64,000 nt of DNA from Martinezella tropici. Its GTDB lineage: Bacteria > Pseudomonadota > Alphaproteobacteria > Rhizobiales > Rhizobiaceae. The stretch is taken from assembly GCA_000799755.1 (NCBI GenBank), contig JUHI01000024.1, positions 1 to 64,000 on the forward strand. Direction: 5' to 3'. Each line of letters starts with the position of its first letter. The first letter of the stretch is position 1. Below are positions 50,515 through 59,113 of this stretch, in pieces. A program made the translations under genes and the position numbers. The notes below the pieces were generated by a model. The model was not told the origin of the DNA. It saw only the letters and a program-made list of their open reading frames with translations, and made no database searches.

Positions 50515-53500
50515 ATGAAACGTCTAATATCGATGCTCAGCGCAGCCTTCGTTCTCGCGGCGGCGTTCGCAAGCCCCGCGACTGCGGCTCCCACGCCGCC
50601 GGTGATCGGCGTCAACCTCGTCAACGAGCCCTATAAGCAGAGCGTTTTGGAGCAGGAGGCGACATTCAAGGCTCTGCAATCGGCCGGCGTCCACGTCATC
50701 CGCGCCGGCATCCCCGACAATGATGACGGCCTGGCCTTTGCGCAGCGGGCCTATGCTCACGGGATCAAGATCGAGTGGTTGCTATGGATCTATCCCGATC
50801 GCGGAACCGCGTGGCCGAAACTGCCCGACGCCTACAGAGGCAAGAACTTCTGGCGCGGCTACCCGCTCTCGACGACGAATGCCGACCAATTGAAGGCTGC
50901 AGTCGGCGCGCAATTGGCAAGGCTGGAAAACAAGGGCGTCGTGCTCGCCGGCTTCGAACTCGGCAACGAGATCAACTGGACCGGCTTCAATGCCGATTTT
51001 CCCCTCTCGGCCAACGGGCGAATCCTGGACGAGGAAGACCTCGCCAAGGATCCCGAAGGGCAAAAGATCACAAAGGGCTATTTGCGCTATCTTGACAGTC
51101 TCGCCGCACTGAAGACCCTACGCGATGGATCGAGGCTCAACCGGGAGACGCCGATCCTCTCCGCAGGCCTCTCCGATCCGACTGGATCGGAGACGTGGCT
51201 TAAGAGCGTCGGGGCCGATGCGGTCGGCGTCGAGGCCACCCTCCACTTTCTCCAGGCCCATGGCCTCGACAGGCTGGTCGACGGCTACGGCCTGCATCTC
51301 TACCCTTATGCGACGAGCCCGGGGACGACTGAAGGCGTCGCCGGGCTCCGCACACATCTTGAAGCCAACGGTCTATCTGAATGCCGGCCAGCCGCCGGCA
51401 TTGTCGGAAAGCCTTGCTGGATCACGGAATGGAACTTCAACGGCCTGAAGGGGCTCGACGCATGCCCGATCGATGACGGCATGCGGGTCGAGGCCGTGCA
51501 AGACATGCGCGGCCTGTTCAGCGAGCTTTGGCGACAAAACCGTCTGGGCGGAGCGCTCTACTATACCTGGCAAGGTGCCCTTCATGCAGCGGTGGAAGAC
51601 CATGACAGCGCATTTCGCTGCGGCGCGGTGACAGAAAGCGGGCGCCTGGCGGTCGCGCCGATCCCGGCTCCTACAGCTGCAAGCGAGACCGGTCCTGACG
51701 CCGGCCACGCCGGATCGATCAAGCCAAGGCCCTGTGACCTCTATGCAGCCGACAATACGCCTTGCGTCGCCGCGCACAGCACCGTGCGCGCGCTGTACGC
51801 CAAATATGGCGGTCCGCTCTATCAGGTGGAGAGGGCTTCAGACGGCACCAGGCAAAATATCGGCCTGCTTTCCGACGGCTACGCAAACGGCACCTTGCAG
51901 GACGAATTCTGCGCCAACACCACCTGCATCATCACCCGGATTTACGATCAGTCGCCAAGGCGCAACGACCTCGCGATTGCCGTCGGCGGACGGTACAAGG
52001 GGCCGGCCGCCAATGGCGCCGATCTCGGTGCCGCCGCGGATGCGTTGCCGATTACGGCTGGCGGCCACCAGGTTTACGGCCTCTCGATTTCCCCCGGTAT
52101 GGGTTACCGCAACAACCAGACTTCGGGCGTTGCGGTCAATGGAGAGCCGGAGGGTATGTATATGGTCGCCTCCGGAACCCATTTCAATTCAGGCTGCTGT
52201 TTCGACTATGGCAACGCCGAGACGAGCGGCGCAGATACCGGGGCGGGGCATATGGATGCTCTCAATGTCAGCAGAAATCTGGAGTGGCCCGACTGCCGCA
52301 ACGGGCCTGCAGAGCCCGGAGTGCAGGCCGACCTCGAAAACGGAATATTCGATTGGGACAAGCCAAGCTGCAATCCCGCTTCGAATATAGGCGATGGGCT
52401 GCATCCCTTCATCTCAGCATGGCTGAAGAACAATGGTCAGACGCAATTTGCATTGAAATGGGGCGACGCGCAGTCAGGTGGGCTCCACGCCATCTATTCC
52501 GGCGCGCTTCCCGCGGGATACGCGCCAATGCGACAGGAAGGCGCGATCCTCCTCGGCATCGGCGGCGACAACAGCCATGCCTCCGCGGGCTCCTTCTTCG
52601 AAGGCGCGCTGACGGCGGGTCTTCCGACCGAGGGGGCGGAGAGTGCCGTCCAGTCCGACATTGTCGCTGCGCGCTACGGCGCATCCACGCGCCTGTCCGG
52701 AACGCTGACGCCGGGCGCGGAAATCTCCTTGCGGGCCACCACGCCCTGCTGCACCGGAGACTATATCCGAGACGAGAATTCCGCCGCCGTCATCGTGCCC
52801 ATCACCGCGGACAGTCCCGAGCCAGACAAGGGCGATGCGACCTGGATCGTTCGCCGTGGCCTTGCCGACAGTGCCTGCATCTCGCTAGAATCGAGCAATC
52901 ACCCCGGCGACTTCCTGAGACGCCGGAACCTTGCGCTCAGCGTAGCACCATTCGACGGCACAGGCCCCGGCCGGTCTGATACCACCTTCTGTCCCGAGCC
53001 TGGAAAGAACGGGCAGGGAAGTTCATTCCGGACGGTGGATGACGCGACAAAATACATTCGCCACTACCTTGGAAAGCTCTATGTCGCCGGCAATGGTGGC
53101 GCAAATCCTTGGGATGCCACAGCGCATTGGAGCGACGACACCAGCTTCATCATCGGCCCCCCGCTTTCCGCCCTTACGGCGGGCGGGGGCGGCGCGGCCG
53201 CCGCCCCGGATACCCGGCCGTCCCCGGCCACGCCGCTTGAGTTCGGCATCGATCGGTCCAACATGGCGACGCAGTGGACCTTGGCATGGCCGCAGGAGCC
53301 CAAGGTCTCACCCTTTTTGTCCGCCGACTACAACAAGCCCGGGAATTTCGAGGCGCGCCGCGTTGCCGTGATGGACGGGATCGCGCGGGTTCACGCCGAA
53401 TGGTTTCGCGACGGCCTGGGCAATGCCGCTCAGGCGATCGATATTTTGAGGCTCGTACACCAGCGCCACATGAAAATGCTCGCGATCATCAGCGCGGCAT

Positions 53501-54456
53501 CCACCGACTATCCACCGGGCGCCTATATCGACAAGGCTCAGAGCGGCTGCCAATGGGGGACCTATCCTCTGAGCAAGATCAACCTTGCCGCCTATCAGAA
53601 GCGTATCGAGGCGGAGCTTTCGGCAATCCGCGACGCTGGCGAGACGGTCGACGCCTTCGAAATTGGCAATGAGCTCGATCTTTATTGCAACGATGCGGAT
53701 AATCCAACCGGCACGGACTGGGCCAAGCACCAGTGGAAATGGTTCCTGAGCGACGCCCAGGTGCAGGCCTTCGCGCGCGGCTATGCGCCCTTTCTGGCGT
53801 CCTCGGTCGCCTCGATCCGCAAGTATTTTCCCAAGGCCGAAATCATCACATATGGCAATTCCATGCCAGCTTCGGCGCCGCTGATCGAAGCTCTGGCCAG
53901 CATGCGCGACACGGACGGCAGAACGACCGATTACACCGGGTTGATCGACGGCTACGGCGCGCATCTTTACCCGACCTCGACCACCACCCTGGCGATGGTC
54001 GAGGAGCTCACCGACGAACTGCACTACGAGGCCGCTCACTACCCGCATGTGAACCAGAAACCTATTTGGATCACGGAGTGGAACCCGGCGGGGTCGAGCT
54101 GGTGGAACGGTCAACCCTGGTATTTTCAATACGACGCCCGCGGCAAGCCCGGAGGTGACTTGAACAAGGCTGATACGAGCGGAACCTATCCGGCGATGGA
54201 CCGGGCGGGCGCCATCCGCGTCTTCAACAAAGATGTCGTCGAGACGCTGCGATCGTCAGCAAGCTTGCCTGTGAACATCAGCCACGTCCTTTACTACGCC
54301 TACGATTCCGCCGGCCAATCGCCAAAATGCGCTGAGGTCAAATACAGCTGGAAGACGAACCTTCCGGCCGGATTTTGCCTGGACGGCATGACGGATCCCT
54401 CCACCGGCGACCTGCTGCCTGGTATCGCAGCTGCAGTCGCCGGCACTGCGCACTAG
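50515..54456 (+). CDS. secreted trimodular glycosidase: clan-A barrel, GH54 arabinofuranosidase with CBM42, clan-A barrel
   Basis: This 1313-residue protein has a signal peptide (MKRLISMLSAAFVLAA, cut near ATAAP). Module 1 (~25-380) is a clan-A-like TIM barrel with acid/base E152 (FELGNEINW) and nucleophile E305 (WITEWNF). Module 2 (~402-720) is GH54: PCDLYAADNTPCVAAHSTVR, vicinal cysteines in GCCFDYGNAE (~560), nucleophile E608 (ADLENGIF) and acid/base D685 (GIGGDNSHA), as in fungal AbfB. CBM42 (~735-882) follows (ISLRATTPCCTGDYIRDENS). After a Gly/Ala/Pro linker, module 3 (~905-1300) is a second clan-A barrel with E1053 (FEIGNELDL) and E1188 (WITEWN). The start at 50515 is chosen for the signal peptide; GTG at 50461 is possible but has no good site. 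Arabinose-containing polymers are the expected substrate. Confidence 0.85.
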   Translation: MKRLISMLSAAFVLAAAFASPATAAPTPPVIGVNLVNEPYKQSVLEQEATFKALQSAGVHVIRAGIPDNDDGLAFAQRAYAHGIKIEWLLWIYPDRGTAWPKLPDAYRGKNFWRGYPLSTTNADQLKAAVGAQLARLENKGVVLAGFELGNEINWTGFNADFPLSANGRILDEEDLAKDPEGQKITKGYLRYLDSLAALKTLRDGSRLNRETPILSAGLSDPTGSETWLKSVGADAVGVEATLHFLQAHGLDRLVDGYGLHLYPYATSPGTTEGVAGLRTHLEANGLSECRPAAGIVGKPCWITEWNFNGLKGLDACPIDDGMRVEAVQDMRGLFSELWRQNRLGGALYYTWQGALHAAVEDHDSAFRCGAVTESGRLAVAPIPAPTAASETGPDAGHAGSIKPRPCDLYAADNTPCVAAHSTVRALYAKYGGPLYQVERASDGTRQNIGLLSDGYANGTLQDEFCANTTCIITRIYDQSPRRNDLAIAVGGRYKGPAANGADLGAAADALPITAGGHQVYGLSISPGMGYRNNQTSGVAVNGEPEGMYMVASGTHFNSGCCFDYGNAETSGADTGAGHMDALNVSRNLEWPDCRNGPAEPGVQADLENGIFDWDKPSCNPASNIGDGLHPFISAWLKNNGQTQFALKWGDAQSGGLHAIYSGALPAGYAPMRQEGAILLGIGGDNSHASAGSFFEGALTAGLPTEGAESAVQSDIVAARYGASTRLSGTLTPGAEISLRATTPCCTGDYIRDENSAAVIVPITADSPEPDKGDATWIVRRGLADSACISLESSNHPGDFLRRRNLALSVAPFDGTGPGRSDTTFCPEPGKNGQGSSFRTVDDATKYIRHYLGKLYVAGNGGANPWDATAHWSDDTSFIIGPPLSALTAGGGGAAAAPDTRPSPATPLEFGIDRSNMATQWTLAWPQEPKVSPFLSADYNKPGNFEARRVAVMDGIARVHAEWFRDGLGNAAQAIDILRLVHQRHMKMLAIISAASTDYPPGAYIDKAQSGCQWGTYPLSKINLAAYQKRIEAELSAIRDAGETVDAFEIGNELDLYCNDADNPTGTDWAKHQWKWFLSDAQVQAFARGYAPFLASSVASIRKYFPKAEIITYGNSMPASAPLIEALASMRDTDGRTTDYTGLIDGYGAHLYPTSTTTLAMVEELTDELHYEAAHYPHVNQKPIWITEWNPAGSSWWNGQPWYFQYDARGKPGGDLNKADTSGTYPAMDRAGAIRVFNKDVVETLRSSASLPVNISHVLYYAYDSAGQSPKCAEVKYSWKTNLPAGFCLDGMTDPSTGDLLPGIAAAVAGTAH

Positions 54457-54890
54457 TCGCGATTACCCAGCCGCCACCGCATTCGCATGAACTCGTACTG
54501 GGCTACTTTCGGAAAGAAAAAAGGGCCGACAGATAGACTGCGGCCCATAAAGTGTGAAGGTCAAAAACCTCCAGAGGGGAACAGCTGCTGCGACGGAACT
54601 GGGAGGAAGCCGTCATATGCATCAGCTACGCTCCTTATGCCCGATTTTGCATCATCGATGCATCCATTTTTTGTGCATTGCAGCTATGCGAACGCGGCTG
54701 GGCCGTGTTCATTTGATTTGCATGCAACTGGGATATGGTGCCGCCGACGATGGAGGCACCCGAAGCACGCGCATCGCTCAAATGAGCTGCGGGCCTCGCG
54801 CCTTGGCAACGGTCGCTTGGATCGATCTCACTTCTAGGATGGCGATTGCCGCAATAGCACAGTCTTGTGAAGACTTATTGTCCCAGCCCG
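54457..54890. other. intergenic region after the trimodular glycosidase
   Basis: No supported gene. It contains a minus-strand terminator at 54511-54546, a perfect TGCATC-ATC-GATGCA dyad at 54648-54662 followed by a T-rich run, which might end the plus-strand glycosidase transcript weakly, and GC-variable sequence with no coding pattern. Confidence 0.5.
54511..54546 (-). terminator. intrinsic terminator reading minus
   Basis: On the minus strand GGGCCG and CGGCCC pair around a 12-base loop and are followed by TTTTTTCTTT. It lies ~345 bases past the stop of the PIN-domain gene at 54891 and would also insulate the glycosidase cluster from minus-strand readthrough. Confidence 0.6.
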
Positions 54891-55304
54891 TCATCGCTGC
54901 GCTGTTACGTCGAGTAGCTGCTCGATTGGCACCACAGGAACGATATTTTTCACCAATTCCTCCAGCTCCTTGTCGAGGGTCACGAAGGCATCAGCCTGGA
55001 GTTTCGTCAAGGCGATGTATTCTGCATGATAAGTGTCAGGCCAAGCTAGTTGCTCGGCCACCGTCCATGCGTGACGTTGGAGCGTTCTGTCCCCTAGAAA
55101 TCTAAGCTTCAAGGTCTGAAGGTAGGCGAGCGCTGTATCGGCTGCCTTGCGGTCAAGCACCCCACGAGCAACCTCTCCGTATAGCATGGACAGCAGTTGC
55201 GATCGCATGAGCGTAGGAGCCATCATCTTATCCGCTGGAGATATCTTCGCGCTCGTCGTTGCAAGACGCAGCGCCACATCCGGACCAATTACAAATCGCG
55301 CCAT
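54891..55304 (-). CDS. PIN-domain protein, orphan toxin-like
   Basis: This 137-residue protein has PIN-like features: it opens MARFVIGPDVALRLATTSAK (Asp at position 9 where VapC has D-x-N), contains APTLMRSQLLSMLYGEVARG, AWPDTYHAEYIALTKLQADA with Asp and Glu, and FVTLDKELEELVKNI, all typical of a PIN subfamily common in actinobacteria and rhizobia. The first motif reads IGPDVA, where relatives have IDPDVA, so one acidic residue is Gly. A GGAGTAG site precedes the ATG. No antitoxin frame is recognisable just upstream, so it may be an orphan. Confidence 0.75.
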   Translation of the reverse strand: MARFVIGPDVALRLATTSAKISPADKMMAPTLMRSQLLSMLYGEVARGVLDRKAADTALAYLQTLKLRFLGDRTLQRHAWTVAEQLAWPDTYHAEYIALTKLQADAFVTLDKELEELVKNIVPVVPIEQLLDVTAQR

Positions 55305-55721
55305 TCTCTACTCCGGAAAAGACAAGGAGATGGCCATCGACAGCTCGGAATGGCGCGACCTTGCATCTTCTCACCGTACCAGCCTTGCGTTGCAAGAAGC
55401 AATAGCTTCGGCTTGAGCGCGGCCGGTCGGCACGAGGAGGGTGAGCAGTTGGACACCGCATCTAAACACGCATCAAAGGGGCGCATATTTAGATCAGTAC
55501 CCCTAAAGAGTTCGTTTCGCAGATAATCCCAGTTATGAGCTTCTTGGCCGGGTGAGTGGCTCCCAACAAGAAGCAATCGAACTCACCTAGAGTGCCGCGC
55601 AAACCGAAGAGCAGATCAACCGCCTGAAGACATTTGAGCGAGCAATGCATGATCGCGCCGGCCCATAACTGACGAGGGCGAAAATGTAGCCGTCGAACCA
55701 CAAAATTGAGGGAGAGCTCGA
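55305..55721. other. 417-base region without a supported gene between PIN protein and flippase
   Basis: Open frames here are short or run antisense to the flippase. No ribosome site, domain or antitoxin-like sequence was recognised. It holds the PIN-gene promoter near 55310-55400 on the minus strand. Beyond that I see nothing. Confidence 0.45.
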
Positions 55722-57236
55722 CTAAGCGCCAAGCGACGCCAACCAACGCAGACGCCTGCTCAACGCCACCAGCATCGCCAATACGCAAGCATAGGTCAGC
55801 ACACCTGTGACGATCTGAAGGACAAAAATTTCGTGCCAGGACAAAGCCTCTGAAAAGCTCTCTCGAACCAAAAACACCGCGACGACCATGATAAGGCTCG
55901 AAGGCACGATCAATAACGCTGCCCCCTTGGTAATTTCCAACCAATCCACGTTGGCGAGTTTCGACTGTAGTACGATGCAGGTCAAAAGCGCAAAAGCAGC
56001 CGTGAAGCATTGCGCACTTGCCAGCGCCCGCAATCCGAATTGTGCGACCACGATGACGACTACGAGCGAGATCGCAACATTCAAGAGCGTGACTGGAAAC
56101 CGGTATCCGATCCGTCCGACAACCGAAAGCGACGCCTCGTTGATGTAGCCCGGGGAGAGCAGCAGTTGTCGCAGACACAGAAAAGGAATTAGTGAGGCTG
56201 CGGGCATCCAGGCATCACCAAGCACGAGCCGCACGACCGGCTCGGATACCTGCCCTAGTCCAAGATACATGGGCGCGGCAATGGCAATTAACACCAGAAC
56301 GAACCGATCACAAGCAAAGCCGGCCCGGCGGGTCGATCCGGCAGGCTCCAGGTGCGCGCGGCGGAAAACAACCCAACTCAGCGACCGAGCCGGCTCACCC
56401 AGCAGCTCGGACACGACGGCAACGACACGCTCTGCAGCCCTGTAGAATCCAGCGTCCGCTATTCCGAGAAAGCTTCCGACGACCAGGGTCCCAGAATAGG
56501 AGCCAATAAAGACGACCAGGCGATTGCCGACGATCTGGCGAGAAAATGCCAGGACTTCGATGACAACTGGCTTTGTGAGATGCAGGCGCGGCAATCGCGC
56601 CGCGGCATGCGCCGATCCAAGCAAGAGAACAAGCTGGCAAACGACTTTCGCCACGGCCAAAGATGACGCATTCCCATGCTGGCCAAGCATCACGATTGCT
56701 GTTATCAGGCCAGACAACTCGCCCCCAATCCTGACGATTGCACGTTGGCGCAGCCGCCCCGAGGCAACGAGCCTTCCATCAAACGCTGCAGTCAGCGCCG
56801 CCGGCAACATCCAGCCGCTGAATAAGGCCAGAATCGCGCTCTGTGCTTCATCGCCAGTAAACATGTGGAAGACGATCGCAGCCACCAGGCCGACGGCAGT
56901 GAGTAAGCCTCCGCTGATGAGCGAGATGGTAGCGACTTGATCAAAGCAATGATCAGCATCTCGCGCTTTCATGATGAATTCCGCCCATCCGCCTTCCGCC
57001 ACAACCACCAGCAGCATCGCTATGGCGGATGTGAAGGCAAAGAGCCCAAATTCTTCCGGGCTCAACATGCGCGCCGCAACGAAAAAGGTCGCGACTTGAG
57101 AAAATTGCGAGACGATCTTGGCGGCAACGATCCAAATTCCGCCGGATACGATCATCGGCAGAAACTGGCCCCTTGCCGCCCCTCGCGATTGTGATTGGCC
57201 GGTGTGAGGATCTGTGTCCTTGATCGATAAAACCAT
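55722..57236 (-). CDS. polysaccharide flippase (Wzx/MATE-like oligosaccharide transporter)
   Basis: This 504-residue inner-membrane protein has 12-14 hydrophobic helices and the Wzx/PST start GGIWIVAAKIVSQFSQVATF, with AARMLSPEEFGLFAFTSAIA following, the usual second helix of lipopolysaccharide and exopolysaccharide flippases. It should move lipid-linked sugar repeats across the inner membrane. The ATG at 57236 is preferred; an in-frame TTG at 57263 lies within one base of a perfect hairpin stem. No glycosyltransferase or polymerase gene is adjacent, which is unusual for a Wzx, although the secreted glycosidases nearby hint at a polysaccharide theme. Confidence 0.85.
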   Translation of the reverse strand: MVLSIKDTDPHTGQSQSRGAARGQFLPMIVSGGIWIVAAKIVSQFSQVATFFVAARMLSPEEFGLFAFTSAIAMLLVVVAEGGWAEFIMKARDADHCFDQVATISLISGGLLTAVGLVAAIVFHMFTGDEAQSAILALFSGWMLPAALTAAFDGRLVASGRLRQRAIVRIGGELSGLITAIVMLGQHGNASSLAVAKVVCQLVLLLGSAHAAARLPRLHLTKPVVIEVLAFSRQIVGNRLVVFIGSYSGTLVVGSFLGIADAGFYRAAERVVAVVSELLGEPARSLSWVVFRRAHLEPAGSTRRAGFACDRFVLVLIAIAAPMYLGLGQVSEPVVRLVLGDAWMPAASLIPFLCLRQLLLSPGYINEASLSVVGRIGYRFPVTLLNVAISLVVVIVVAQFGLRALASAQCFTAAFALLTCIVLQSKLANVDWLEITKGAALLIVPSSLIMVVAVFLVRESFSEALSWHEIFVLQIVTGVLTYACVLAMLVALSRRLRWLASLGA

Positions 57237-57263
57237 CGCCAACGTTCCGATTTGGTAGGGCAA

Positions 57264-57301
57264 CGATCACCATGTACTAGACGAGCAGCACATGGTGATC
57301 G
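57264..57301. terminator. perfect 12-bp-arm hairpin between methyltransferase and flippase genes
   Basis: Arms CGATCACCATGT and ACATGGTGATCG pair perfectly around a 14-base loop. In the minus-strand message it lies directly after the methyltransferase stop and ~27 bases before the flippase ATG. No T-run follows, so it may be an attenuator, mRNA-processing site or repressor dyad as well as a terminator. Confidence 0.45.
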
Positions 57302-57317
57302 CCCTCAAGCTCAGGGG

Positions 57318-58232
57318 TCAATGATCTCCACTTTGAAAGATGACCGAGTATCGATATGCCCAGTCAGCTTCGCTACGGTCGAACGGCTCTCTGGCCCAAC
57401 GAAGCCAGGGCCATCCGCCCCTTGAACTCTCCGAAGACCATATTTCCTCCTGGCTCGTCAGCACGGGTCGAAACCTGGATGCCTTCAACACTTGAGTCTT
57501 AATGTCGAGGTCGATTCCATCGACCACCAGATACCCGCCCGGAACGACCAGCCCCATCATGTTGACGAGGCACCGTTCGGCCAGCTCGTCTGGCATCGGC
57601 CCCATGAAGTTGTTTGCCAGGACGATATCCTGCCGACCGACGAGGTTTGAAAGTCTTTCATCGGTCGCGTCGACCGTCAGCCATACAACATCTTGCCTGA
57701 GCCGGTCTTTCACACGCAACGACCCATCCGCAAGAGGCTCTAGAATTTCGACAAGTGATGGAACGTCTTTACTTGCAACTTCCGCCCTGCCTGCGACGTA
57801 CAAGCCGCCCTCGGCTGCGGGGGTGTCCGGAAAGTAGATGCCCCGTTTTGCCACCTCCACCACGACTTCCGATATATCTGCACCCTGTGCCTTCACATTT
57901 AGGTCGCTTCGCACCTTCTTGATCGCATGGAGAAAAGAATAGAGTTCGGCCCCCGTGCTGCAGCCGATCGAGATAATGTTGAGATTGCCATTGGCAGGAT
58001 AGCCGGACGTCAGCGATGCAACCGCAGAAAGCAGCGGCGGGTTGCGCAGGAAATGCGTGTAGTGAGACTGAAACCTCACGGTGTCTCTCACGAAGTTTCG
58101 ATAGATGTATCGTCCCACGCGGACCATGGTCGGTGTCCGCCTAACCGAACTCGGTATGGTCTCCCAGATCGCTCGACAAAGACGAAAGGGGGCTTGATGG
58201 AAAAGAGTGAAACCAGTCATGGTGATCGACAT
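57318..58232 (-). CDS. CheR-like SAM-dependent methyltransferase, stand-alone
   Basis: This 304-residue protein has the CheR-type SAM-binding motif IISIGCSTGAELYSFLHAIK with VKAQGADISEVVVEVAKRGI, the acidic residue that holds the adenosyl ribose. The ATG at 58232 is chosen for its AAGGAG site. FRDTVRF-type N-terminal helices (YRNFVRDTVRFQSHYTHFLR) resemble the CheR N-domain. It ends RYSVIFQSGDH. No chemotaxis genes lie nearby, so a role in methylating a polysaccharide, lipid or non-chemotaxis protein is possible. Upstream of it is a gap of 881 bases. Confidence 0.8.
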   Translation of the reverse strand: MSITMTGFTLFHQAPFRLCRAIWETIPSSVRRTPTMVRVGRYIYRNFVRDTVRFQSHYTHFLRNPPLLSAVASLTSGYPANGNLNIISIGCSTGAELYSFLHAIKKVRSDLNVKAQGADISEVVVEVAKRGIYFPDTPAAEGGLYVAGRAEVASKDVPSLVEILEPLADGSLRVKDRLRQDVVWLTVDATDERLSNLVGRQDIVLANNFMGPMPDELAERCLVNMMGLVVPGGYLVVDGIDLDIKTQVLKASRFRPVLTSQEEIWSSESSRGGWPWLRWAREPFDRSEADWAYRYSVIFQSGDH

Positions 58233-59113
58233 CGAAAACTCCTTCAAATGCGCCGCCGGCTCCTGAGATGGCCGGGCAGGCAAACAGGGACTCGATTTGA
58301 GGCGGGACAAATCAATGAGCAGGGCAGCGGCACTGAGACGTGAATGTGTGGCTCCGCTGTAGCCTGCCGACTAATCGACAGGGTTGGCCTGTCTCCGCAG
58401 CTGTACTCATCCCGATAACCGCTCAGTTCGAGCCCGGCATCTGATGCGGAGAATGATTTGTCCTACCGAGCGCAAAGACGCGGATCGACGTGAAACGGCC
58501 CCTATGGCGGATGATGAAAACTCCGCAGACCAGCGGGAAACAACGTTGGCCAGTATCGTGTGAAATGTGCGCGCGTCGTCTCGATCATTTGGGAGAAAAG
58601 TGGCGGGCAGATGACGTGAGAGACGGAATAAGCGCCGCTGCAGTGCGTGCAGAAGCACAACCGCTGGCGGATTTGCGCGTGCCCCGTGCCTAGATCAGAC
58701 ATGGCACAATGATGTACAGAGATCGACGATATGGTGGAGACGATCTGGAAGGGTTGATGAAGGTGCATGCCTGAACGGATATGCGGCGAGTTCAGGGCGA
58801 GCGCGATGGATGCCAGAAGCCCAGCGATCATAACAACATTCTGCGCCAAACTGAGCTGTTGTAGCTTCATATGATAGTTGTAGGACGGACCATCCCTTTA
58901 CTCAATTTAGCAAAGAGTGCCCAAGCCATCGATCAAAGGGAGTAGTTTCGTCGACATCTAGCAGCGTCGACAACGTAACCACCGATGAGATAGGAAAATA
59001 CTGGTTCTGCCCGGATGCCGCATCTGGCACACAGATACCGTCGAGGGGCGCCCACCCCATCAGAGCCCCTGAGCGAGCTTGTGCAACGAAGGCGTTTACC
59101 GCGGGCGTAAGCC
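58233..59113. other. 881-base region without a supported gene
   Basis: One minus-strand frame at 58502-58870 begins with a signal-like helix (VVMIAGLLASIALALNS) but lacks a clear ribosome site, and its C-terminal half looks random, so it is not called. Another frame at 58902-59219 overlaps the end of the LysR gene and is a shadow. The region holds the methyltransferase promoter and otherwise nothing I can support. Confidence 0.45.

Noticed and set aside
51762..52979. 405-residue frame inside the trimodular glycosidase gene
   Set aside because: Same strand, other frame; Arg-rich translation with no domain, whereas the main frame carries GH54 and CBM42 motifs throughout.
58502..58870. Minus-strand frame with a signal-like helix
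   Set aside because: Weak start context and random-looking C-terminus; not enough for a gene call.
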